From Scheffersomyces stipitis CBS 6054 (taxonomy: Eukaryota; Ascomycota; Pichiomycetes; Serinales; Debaryomycetaceae), in assembly GCF_000209165.1 (NCBI RefSeq), contig NC_009044.1:1-64000 (forward strand): 64,000 nucleotides of DNA. Reading direction: 5' to 3'. Both the position numbers and the translations under genes were made by a program. Numbering within the stretch: the stretch's first letter is position 1; every line of letters starts with the position of its first letter. The notes beneath the pieces were generated by a model that ran no database searches, had not been told where the DNA came from, and saw only the letters and a list, made by a program, of their open reading frames with translations. Shown one piece after another: positions 39,122 through 48,201 of the stretch.

Positions 39122-40963
39122 ATGGCATCTCTGATACCCTTTGACGTACAGTATTTTGTGGAAAAGAGTAGAAATAATAAGTACGAATGGTTGGTATTTT
39201 TAATTACGATAATTTTGCTCATACTTCATGGAATACTTTTCCACTGGATACCTATTTATCTTCGTTCCAAGAGAACCGAAAATTCTTTGAACAATCCGGG
39301 GTACTTTAAGTTCCTAAAGACTTGGGATATCTGGACTAGCTGTATTAAATTAGAAATTCCAGGTACAAAGAAGTCAATTTATTTCCAGCCTAGTGTGGTG
39401 CTTCTTGGTGCTTTATTTCTAGTGATTAATGCCGTCTTCTGTTTTGTGGAAACTGTAGACTTAGACTATTTACCAAGATACTATGTTGTTTCCAAGAGAA
39501 TTCTGAAGGTAGCAGTCGGAAGCTTGCCAACTATAATGCTTGCTATTATGAAGAACGATTTGTTAACGTCCATAAGCGGTTTGCAGCATGATAGGATAAC
39601 GTTTCTTCATCTATGGTTAGGCAGAATAATGTGGACTATGATTACAATTCATTTTATTATGGCTTGCAAATATTGGCTAGGGTTAGACTTTGTCATAATG
39701 ATTCTAATTCCACCTCAAATTTTTGGAATGATGGCGTACTGTAGTTTCTTCCTTTTGACTTGGGCAAGTTTGAAGTTCATAAGAAATTTGTCCTTCGATG
39801 TTTTTCTTTTGCAACATAGAGTACTTTCCTTCATTATGTTGTTAATGACATTTTTCCATAATCTGGGAAATAGAGCAGCAGTCCTTATTGCAGTTCATTC
39901 CGTTGTATTGGATAGAGTTACTTCCAACATTATTAGTTTCGTTCACAAAAGAAAATCACCAACCAAGGGGATGTGTTCATTTGAAGTTTTGGATGAGGAT
40001 ACGATGTCAATAGATATTCCTATTCATGAAGCGGGATACACCACTTCCGCTTGGTATACAATTTTCTTGCCCAGAGTGAGCTGCTGGAAGCCAGGACAAC
40101 ATATTTATCTTTGTGTTCCCAAGGTCAATAGGTTTCAGTTCCATCCTTTCACTATCGCAAGTTTGGAAGAATCTGGGAATATGAAGTTGCTTGTTAGAAA
40201 ACAAAAGGGATTCACCAAGCGTTTGATGACAAAATTGAAGAAGATGGAAGAAGTGGAAATGTCAAATTTTGAAGACAACGATGGCGAAGTAGAAAATAGA
40301 GAAATGGGAATTCACAAGCTCAAAGTGACTTTCACTGGACCTTATGGTGCCAACCATCAAAATTTCTTGAGATTTGATTCTGTCCTATTTCTTGCTGCTG
40401 GATCTGGTGGGGCATTTGTGTTTCCAGTTGCTTTGGCTTTGTTAAAGGAGATAGACCTTAGGAATTCTAAGAGCGACTTTTTGCACAGACCAATGAATCC
40501 CAAGATCAAATTGATTTGGTCCATTCAGAAAAAAGAAAATATTAGATGGTTTGTGGATCAATTGCAACAGATACTACAGTTGTCAAATTCAATAAATCTT
40601 TCCGTGACCATTTACATTACCCAGGAAGTGGAAGAAGAGGTCGACGATGAAAAGTTGATGGATATTTTGTATCACAGTTCTTCTAGTCATAACCGTACAC
40701 ATCTGGACGTCTCAATAGGTAGCAAGGCTACGACCATAGCTTCCAATAACACTCTCATGTATGAATGTTTAGAATTTGTTTTCAAGAGAGCTGACGTTGC
40801 TACTCTTATCCAGAAACAGAGCATGAAGTTAAATCAATCACAAGCATTGGCTGTTTGTTCTTGTGGAAGTCCATCTTTCACTAATTCTATAAAGATTCAC
40901 TGCAATAGTGCAAGAAAAGCAAATGATTCTCCAGATATATATTGTTATACCGAGTCTTTTTAA
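39122..40963 (+). CDS. ferric-reductase-family membrane flavocytochrome (FRE/FRP type)
   Basis: 613 codons. The N-terminal membrane helix (VFLITIILLILHGILF) is followed by the ferric-reductase core. Two His pairs with the canonical 14-residue spacing are visible, H163/H177 and H232/H246, which bind two haems across the membrane. The FAD motif HPFTIAS starts at H341, the NADPH motif AAGSGGAF is near 425-432, and the C-terminal VCSCGSPSF carries the usual Cys-Gly. No cleavable signal peptide or long extracellular domain is seen, as in the shorter Frp-like members. Head to head with CFEM genes, it more likely serves haem or iron uptake at the plasma membrane. The substrate is inferred. Confidence 0.85.
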   Translation: MASLIPFDVQYFVEKSRNNKYEWLVFLITIILLILHGILFHWIPIYLRSKRTENSLNNPGYFKFLKTWDIWTSCIKLEIPGTKKSIYFQPSVVLLGALFLVINAVFCFVETVDLDYLPRYYVVSKRILKVAVGSLPTIMLAIMKNDLLTSISGLQHDRITFLHLWLGRIMWTMITIHFIMACKYWLGLDFVIMILIPPQIFGMMAYCSFFLLTWASLKFIRNLSFDVFLLQHRVLSFIMLLMTFFHNLGNRAAVLIAVHSVVLDRVTSNIISFVHKRKSPTKGMCSFEVLDEDTMSIDIPIHEAGYTTSAWYTIFLPRVSCWKPGQHIYLCVPKVNRFQFHPFTIASLEESGNMKLLVRKQKGFTKRLMTKLKKMEEVEMSNFEDNDGEVENREMGIHKLKVTFTGPYGANHQNFLRFDSVLFLAAGSGGAFVFPVALALLKEIDLRNSKSDFLHRPMNPKIKLIWSIQKKENIRWFVDQLQQILQLSNSINLSVTIYITQEVEEEVDDEKLMDILYHSSSSHNRTHLDVSIGSKATTIASNNTLMYECLEFVFKRADVATLIQKQSMKLNQSQALAVCSCGSPSFTNSIKIHCNSARKANDSPDIYCYTESF

Positions 40964-41004
40964 ATTTCATAAATATATGCATGTCTTTATCTATGTATTG
41001 TAAG

Positions 41005-42495
41005 CTACCAAATTTGATTTAAGAAGCCGAATTTCGACAAGTATCCTTTTCTCTTGTTGGTGTTTGGAATGAGCAACCAGAGGACTATGACGGAAGTAAA
41101 CATTGCGATGAACATCGGAAATACAATATAAGCTCCTGCAAATTGAGATACCAATCCTACCAAGAATGGGAATATGGCTCCACCAGAGGAACCAAATGCG
41201 GTTGTAATTGTCATTGATATGACTTGGATTTTCCGAGGAAGTAAACCATCCAGGACAACATATGTGATCATTAGTGGATAAACAGGACCAATTGCTATAC
41301 CTCCAAGTGTTATGGCAAGAATTTCTATTGGTAAGCTTGGTATTGCCCATGTCAAGATAGCGAATAAAATCGCTAGAAGAGCTAGAATTACATTGCCTCT
41401 TCTGGCACCAATTACTTTATGAATCAATCTAGTAAGTACAAGACGACCAAAAGTCACTCCAAACCAATATCCAGAAGCTACATAACCTATTGAGGCAGAC
41501 TTATTATTTCTGTAATCGCGCAAGTAGGTAGTAACCCATCCACCAATCGCAACTTCAGCTCCTTGGTAAAACAATACGAAGAATGATGTTAACCAGGTCA
41601 TCCGGTTTTTAAGCGCTTCTTTCATTAGATTTTGTTTGGCAGTCGAGTCTTCTGCATTTTCATCGCCACTTTCCTCTACAGCGTACCAGGGCTTCAAGGC
41701 CTCTTCTCCCCTAACAAAGCCAATGTAACAAGTAATTGAATTTATAATCATCAATCCCAACAAAATGAGGTAAAAATAGTTCCATTTGATACCAGCTTCG
41801 ACATAGGCTGTGGCAATCAAGGGAGATACAGAGGCACCCATCCCATAGCTGCCATGGAAGTAGCCCAAGGCAGTAGACGATTTTTCAAGTCTACTGACAA
41901 ATACATTAAGTTGAGAAACACATATGCCGACTCCAACTCCACCGAAAAAGAACCCAATTACGATTAATGGATATTTCAGTCCAGTCGAAACAAGTGTATA
42001 CATTAGCATCGACGAAAGACAGCCTACAACCAAAGATTTTCTGCCAAGTTTGTTCTCAATTGTTGAGGCAAGCGTGGCCACAATAATATACCCCAACGCA
42101 TTACTCAACCACAAGATGGATGCAACACTATACGAGATGTTATATTGTTCTTCAATGTAGTTTAACAACACTCCTACAGAACCATCAGAGCATCCTAAAC
42201 TAAATGCCCAAATACAGGCTACAATAACCCGAAACAAGTTCCCTGGAGGATTGGTGTAAGTCATATGGCCAGGACTTTCAGGAGACTGTAAATCATTGTC
42301 ACCATCTTCAAGGCGTTGTTCCTTCTCGATTTCCAACGCGGCAAGGGATCTCTGATCTACTGCGACATCCATCTCACTCGTCTTGTATTCGAAAGGTGGT
42401 CTCCTTTCGACCCTTACACGGGTACCCAAGTCATTGAGCTCGATTTGATCTTGATCAACATATGACTCCAAATTTTGCGAGCTTCCTTCTATCAT
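41005..42495 (-). CDS. MFS transporter, BSC6/FucP-like
   Basis: 496 codons from the first ATG at 42495. The frame is open 11 codons farther, but only from a TTG. A long hydrophilic N-terminus (about 80 residues) precedes twelve predicted membrane segments with a charged loop in the middle (about 270-295). ENKLGRKSLV after segment 3 is the usual MFS loop motif, and GSYGMGASVSPL and GSSGGAIFPFLVG are typical of the fucose-permease-like subfamily that includes S. cerevisiae BSC6. Substrate unknown. It converges on the ferric-reductase gene with only 41 bp between the stops. Confidence 0.75.
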   Translation of the reverse strand: MIEGSSQNLESYVDQDQIELNDLGTRVRVERRPPFEYKTSEMDVAVDQRSLAALEIEKEQRLEDGDNDLQSPESPGHMTYTNPPGNLFRVIVACIWAFSLGCSDGSVGVLLNYIEEQYNISYSVASILWLSNALGYIIVATLASTIENKLGRKSLVVGCLSSMLMYTLVSTGLKYPLIVIGFFFGGVGVGICVSQLNVFVSRLEKSSTALGYFHGSYGMGASVSPLIATAYVEAGIKWNYFYLILLGLMIINSITCYIGFVRGEEALKPWYAVEESGDENAEDSTAKQNLMKEALKNRMTWLTSFFVLFYQGAEVAIGGWVTTYLRDYRNNKSASIGYVASGYWFGVTFGRLVLTRLIHKVIGARRGNVILALLAILFAILTWAIPSLPIEILAITLGGIAIGPVYPLMITYVVLDGLLPRKIQVISMTITTAFGSSGGAIFPFLVGLVSQFAGAYIVFPMFIAMFTSVIVLWLLIPNTNKRKGYLSKFGFLNQIW

Positions 42496-43102
42496 CCCAA
42501 AATGCGAATGAAATAGGATAATAGACAAGCTTTGATGATTTGATATATAATGGAACAGCTACTGTGGAATAACTATAAGGACAGCAAAGTTTCTGTTCAA
42601 CTCGAACTCTACAGATGACAAAGAGTAGGTTAAATACTACTCCTAGCCGGATAAATCGAGGCTTCCCCACAAATTTCTTGACATCGCTTTCATTTCTATA
42701 GGCTGTTCAAAGATGCAAGTTGTTTCTATTTGTCCGGGAAAATTGCCGTTGTCTACACCTTTTCGCAACGGAATATTTTTCGCAACTATAGCACTGCAGG
42801 TCGTTTTTAGCTGCGAAGTTCTTATGATTGTGGAGGAATTTGTTGTAGTACAAGTACAAATATAAAGTGTGTCCGCCTTACAGATGAACCTACTAGATTA
42901 TTAAGCACACGCACCCCAAAGCCAGACACATGACCCTGAATCCATTGTTCGTAAATATTTAGCGGAATATAGAATTATTTTGTGAATTAATTGATGTATA
43001 ACTTAATAGGACAGAAGAATTGAAGGATAAACTGCATATACAAAGGATTAAATATAGAAGGAAAGATATTAGGAGGAACACTTTGCTGATTTAAGAGGTT
43101 GT
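42496..43102. other. intergenic, MFS promoter
   Basis: 607 bp between two minus-strand genes. Nothing specific recognised. Confidence 0.35.
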
Positions 43103-44641
43103 TCACTTTTTGGATCCGTCGCTTACGGTACCATTGTCTGGACTCACAGAGCCGGTACCATCGGCAACTGTTCCATCAATAGGAGCAGCAGCAGCTTCCT
43201 CGGCTTCAGCACCAGCAGAGGCAGTGGCTCTCAACTTTGCAATTCTGGCATCAGTAGATCTAATTGGCTCAAGAACGTATGCAGATTCTTCTGGGTTCTT
43301 ACCTTCCTCTTCATAATAAGCAAATTCACCAATTTGAGCTAAGTCGGTACCCAACATTTCTTCGTCTTCATGCAATCTAATTCTCAAGAATGGAATCTTG
43401 TCCATTACAAACAATAAGATGGCAGTGACGACAAAGGACCAGAGACCAACGGAACAGGAACCAGCAAGTTGGTAACCTAATTGCTTCCAGTGGTGGTTTA
43501 TCCAACCACCGGCAATTCTCAACGATGGGTCGCCGTAGACACTACCGTCAGCAGCTGCAACGTAGTCAGCAGCAAACAAACCTGTCAAGATGGAACCACA
43601 GATACCACCAATACCATGCAAGGCAAACACATCCATACCATCATCAATTTGCAAGACTTCCTTTAAGTCGACAGCGAAGTTACAAACAATAGCTGGAACA
43701 ACACCAAAAACAACCGAGGTGTATACAGGCACGAAACCAGCAGCTGGAGTGATTCCAACCAATCCAGCGATGGCACCAAGACATAAGCCTACGGTGGACC
43801 ACTTACCACCGGTTCTGAACCAATCGACAAACATCCAAGTTAAGCCACCAGAGGCAGCAGCCAAATTGGTGTTAACACAAGCGTACCAAGAACGGATGGT
43901 AGCGTTACCGGTAGATCCACCGTTGAAACCGAACCAGCCGAACCAAAGGAACACTGTACCCAAGACAATGGAAGATACCGAGTGAGGCTTGTACTTTGGA
44001 ACCTTACCCTTGGTTAATGGATCGTTTCTCTTACCCAAAATCAAAGAGTAGGCCAAAGCAGCGAAACCGGAGTTTTCGTGGACTGGACCACCACCAGCAA
44101 AGTCAAGAGCACCCAAGTTGAATAACCAACCGTTACCACCCCATGTCCAGAAAGCAATTGGACAGTAGACAACAGTCAACCAGATGAACAAGAAGACCAT
44201 CATAGGTCCCAATCTGGCACGTTCACATCCAGCACCAACCATCAAAATGGCGGTGGTGGCAGCGAACATTCCTTGATACAAGCAGAACAAGATATCTGGG
44301 ACAGTAGAGACGACGGCTGGAGCAGCAAAGACATTCTTTAAACCAAAGAATTCCAAGTTACCTAAGAAAACAGAAGATCCTGACTTAGAGAACACAAGGG
44401 AGTAACCCCAGAAAAACCACTGGAAAGCGGTCAAACAGGCAGCCATAATAGCAGCCCACATAAGCGACAATGCGTGCTTCTTTCTTGATATCCCGGAATA
44501 CAAGAGACCAACACCTGGAATCATGATCCACACCAAAACGGAGGCAATTCCGATCCAGACAGTGTCGGCTTTGTCGAACTGGGAGTTCAAGTCGTCGGTA
44601 AAGACGTTACCACCGTCTTCACCTGTGAAGTTGGCGGACAT
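43103..44641 (-). CDS. MEP2: ammonium permease/sensor Mep2
   Basis: 512 codons. Eleven-helix Amt/Mep channel that takes up ammonium at the plasma membrane and, in Candida and Saccharomyces, signals filamentous growth under nitrogen limitation. The twin histidines are H188 (GGGPVHENSG) and H342 (ALHGIGG). I recall the same numbers for C. albicans Mep2, which separates this from Mep1/3 forms where the first is Glu. The C-terminal regulatory segment (HEDEEMLGTDLAQIGEFAYY) is conserved. The extreme tail is longer than I recall for Candida and has an Ala/Glu-rich and a Gly/Asp/Ser-rich part. Transcribed away from SYP1 across a 3.5-kb gap. Confidence 0.93.
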   Translation of the reverse strand: MSANFTGEDGGNVFTDDLNSQFDKADTVWIGIASVLVWIMIPGVGLLYSGISRKKHALSLMWAAIMAACLTAFQWFFWGYSLVFSKSGSSVFLGNLEFFGLKNVFAAPAVVSTVPDILFCLYQGMFAATTAILMVGAGCERARLGPMMVFLFIWLTVVYCPIAFWTWGGNGWLFNLGALDFAGGGPVHENSGFAALAYSLILGKRNDPLTKGKVPKYKPHSVSSIVLGTVFLWFGWFGFNGGSTGNATIRSWYACVNTNLAAASGGLTWMFVDWFRTGGKWSTVGLCLGAIAGLVGITPAAGFVPVYTSVVFGVVPAIVCNFAVDLKEVLQIDDGMDVFALHGIGGICGSILTGLFAADYVAAADGSVYGDPSLRIAGGWINHHWKQLGYQLAGSCSVGLWSFVVTAILLFVMDKIPFLRIRLHEDEEMLGTDLAQIGEFAYYEEEGKNPEESAYVLEPIRSTDARIAKLRATASAGAEAEEAAAAPIDGTVADGTGSVSPDNGTVSDGSKK

Positions 44642-45200
44642 TTTGTGTATATAAGGGTATCTTTTGACTAACCTTTGTTTGGCTACTGTAGTGAGAATCT
44701 ATGCGTATAGTGCAATTGGGTTGTAGCTCGATCGACAACTTGAGACCGATCTGGATACAAGTGAGATCTATGTTATTATGAGACCTGTAGTCGAGATCTG
44801 ATGTGTACGTCAGAAAAACAACGTTAGTTACGAAAGGATTTGCTAGAGAACAAAGACAAAGAAAGAAACAGAAGAAAATCTCCTCTTGCAATTGTAGGTA
44901 ATAATAGGACTTGCTTGGTATTTATATTTGTAGGGTAGGCTCAAATATTTCATATGGCAGGAGATATTGCCTTATTTGCTCTGCTTGCATTATTTTTCAT
45001 TGGGTACATGCCTAAATTGCCTGCAACTGCAATTCCACAAATGTGAAGTTTCTTGTCGTGTTTTGTTAGCAGCCGGTATAATCGTTTATCATCGGCCAAT
45101 GAAATCGCTCCATCAGCAACGGTCGAATCTAGTCACTGCATACTGTTGAACCCAAGCCGCACCGACCCAATTACTACCAATTTACTGATAAGCTGTGTGC
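44642..45200 (-). promoter_or_regulatory. MEP2 promoter
   Basis: On the minus strand a TATAAATA-like box lies at 44919-44926, about 280 bp before the ATG, and TATATA lies close to the start. A GATAAG site (45187-45192) about 550 bp upstream fits the GATA-factor control (Gln3/Gat1) known for MEP2 genes. These are motif matches only. Confidence 0.4.
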
Positions 45201-48200
45201 AGGTATCGGCAGAGCCAGCGATTACGGTTGAAGGCAATCAGCATTACCATTAAGAAGTAGTTCCTGTCTATACTCATCAACCGGAACCGGGCGACCAGCA
45301 AACAGATTTGGGTATCTGAACTGAAACGACCAATGACGTTTGGCCGACGTAAACAAAAGAAAGCGTATTTCCTTATGGGGTACTTGGGGACCGAGCACAT
45401 GCAAGGTCAAAGTCGCGCTGTGATATCCAATGAGAAAAGTGTGTAATCAACAAATGATTGTTCATTGGGAGGAAATAGCATTAAAATCAATATCCAATAT
45501 CGAGCTTATTAATTAAGATTTTGACTCTTGACTCATCAGATCGGGCTTAGTCGCTGACGCTAGCAACGGCATTTTTTAGTTTCAAACAATACTCTTGAAT
45601 TTCGACAGATTCGTTTATTCTCTCAACCTTCCCAGTGTTATTGTGTTCTCATTATTTTCATTTTAGGCGCTTGTGTAACCTTCCTAAACTTAGATAGTGG
45701 ATACTGGACCAATAATTAGATGGGGCCTTATCTTTTCTTACCAGATAAGGCTGCATAGACTTTCCTTGAACTCGGCCACGAATTTTTCTGTTTTGTGACA
45801 GTTTCTTTGCTTGTGTTTGGCCAACGTAGAAAAACCCTCCCCAGTGGATATGTGCTTCCCGTAGTCCGTAGTAAACAAACGACAAACAAACGTTTGGATA
45901 CAAACGTGAGATTCTTCATTTACGAGTTCTTAACTGTCTCTGTGTACGCTTTGCATATACAACTTTTTCGTAGCCAATTTATCGTACTATCTCATGATAA
46001 CGACCCCTCAGTGAGAGTTTTTTCATGACAACCGTAGTCGAAGAATCTCTAATGGTGGAGAAGATAGTTACTTTCTCGTAACACTTCTGCATTGAAGGTC
46101 CTTATCAGATCAGTTCATTGTCTCTGGCTCAGGCTTTGCGGAGACGACAGCCAAGAAACTGTTGTTCGCATGATGATGATGACGAAATTGTCAAGGGTGA
46201 ATTATGGTAATTGTCGTGTACCAACTTACATCAACCACTTTCTTGACCTTATCTCTAAGTCTTCCTTCGCTCACCTCTGTATCCACGCTTTGAATTTATT
46301 GCAAAATTAACTTGAAGACTCTTCGGTTGTGGTGGGACCATTCCTGTCCACTGATATCATCATTTTCAAAGCCTGCTAGAGACCGGTTCCGGGATCTCTG
46401 GGACAAACAATACGATAAGCCACGGCATTCCTAAGCATACAGGCTAAACGAGGAGGGCTATCAGCAGTGTATCTATTGTGTACCCCGTATTTGCTTCTAC
46501 TGAATCAAGAATCTTAATAAACGTTGTCACAACTTCATAGTGTAGTTAATATATGTGCTTTATGCTTAATAGATAAATTTGGAAAAACAAATACCAAGAC
46601 GAAAGTCATTGTGTCCAGAGAAAGCATGATGATTTGGCAAAGACTAGTTTCATCCCAAATCACTTAAGTTAATCGAGATGATAGCAGAATAAAAGAACTT
46701 CTGAAAACGGACTGTTTCGGCACCACTATATTTGTACAAGATGGCTAAAACTCAATAGAGATAATGAGTCCTGGTATTTTTCTTAGCTGGTCATGTTAGC
46801 AGACCGTGCAACAACTTTCATGGTCTTCAGTAGATCTGAACGTGATTATTACCATCTGAACTATTCTAGTTAATGATAGTTCCTACCAGATGATCGTTCA
46901 CAAGTTGCATTGCTGGTTGTGAGCCATGTGAGATCTAATAGTTTGTGCTATATTTCCAATGTAGATAATATTCTAACTAATTATAATTTTCAAACGTGAT
47001 TGCAGAACTTTGTTACCCTAGTTGCAGTATAATTCAATATTTCACAGCAAGGTCGAGCTAATGCAAACGGTTTACACAGCTGTCACATTTGACACATAAG
47101 ATCATGTGGGGTTACGAACTGCAAACAAAAGCGTAAGGCTCAGAGGTTAGAATTAATGCCCGCTGAGACATAAAAGAGATTTTTGATCATTAGGTAGCCA
47201 ATTGGTTGGCTAGTCTGGATTCGATACTGAGCTTAGCTCTTATCTGGTGTCTATACAATAGTGGCCAACTTCATTTGACATGTGCAGTCTACGGTCTATT
47301 AATGCCAATATTAGCCAACTACTTCGGTATTGTGACAACGTAGAAAACATGATATTGAAGAGAGGTGCTTGTTAACGCGGTTATGGGAAGTGTTATTATG
47401 GTGTCATTATGGTGTCATTACAACAGGGGTGTTGATTACTGTATACGTTTCAATGAAACAGGGCAATTGGTATTTCAAGAGATTCTCCGCTGTTTCATTT
47501 CAGTAATTATATCTGAATCTGTTTCTGCGCTGGTTCGGATTCTAGCCATAAACTCTATTTTGTCCGCGTTAAGTGCTAGCCTAACAATTACTCAGTAGCC
47601 TAATTTCATAATTTCTATAATATATAATACACTTCTTTAATACCCCAAGAATCGTGTACATCTTCATTTCCCATATATTCTTCAAGACATCCCTCCAACA
47701 TCTTTTCTATTACGTCCTCGCCATAGTAGTAGCCTCATTATGCCAAAAGTCTCACACAGTCCCATACTGTCCTGGAAGAGAAACCCGCGCCTGTCTCCAC
47801 AACATCCGCCAGTTCCAGGCTCACGTTTCTCTGTGGTGGGATTTTGTCGCTAGCCTAATTTTTCAATCTCCATATTTTAAAATTGAAACTGAGAAACCAA
47901 TTAGGAATTAAATAACCGTTCTACTCTTTTTTTGCCTATTGGTTTCTGCACCCCCAATTGCTATCACCATCGCATCCAATCCATCTCTACAACATCGTTG
48001 TATACGTCAAGTTCACCTGAACAATCTATACCGTTTGTTTCAGATAGCATCGACGTCAGCTTTCTTTTTTTGCTTCTCCAGTTTTGTCTGGAATATTCAA
48101 TTTGTCTCTGTTGAATTTCAATAACCTGCGAGGATCAAATTGACTTTTATTGTCTACACAACCTGCAATTTTATTAATCTTACCTACTACTTGCCTATAA

Positions 48201-48201
48201 G
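45201..48201. other. 3-kb gap without recognisable gene
   Basis: Only short frames, none with a family I know. Two GTAAACAA forkhead-type motifs occur near 45350 and at 45871-45878. No tRNA with both A and B boxes is present. It may be a long control region for MEP2 and SYP1 or hold a non-coding RNA, but nothing in sequence proves either. Confidence 0.4.

Noticed and set aside
42496..42528. N-terminal extension of the MFS transporter
   Set aside because: It begins with TTG; the first ATG is at 42495.
47195..47260. Possible tRNA (A-box-like TAGCCAATTGG, B-box-like GGATTCGATAC)
   Set aside because: No acceptor stem pairs and both boxes miss consensus positions.
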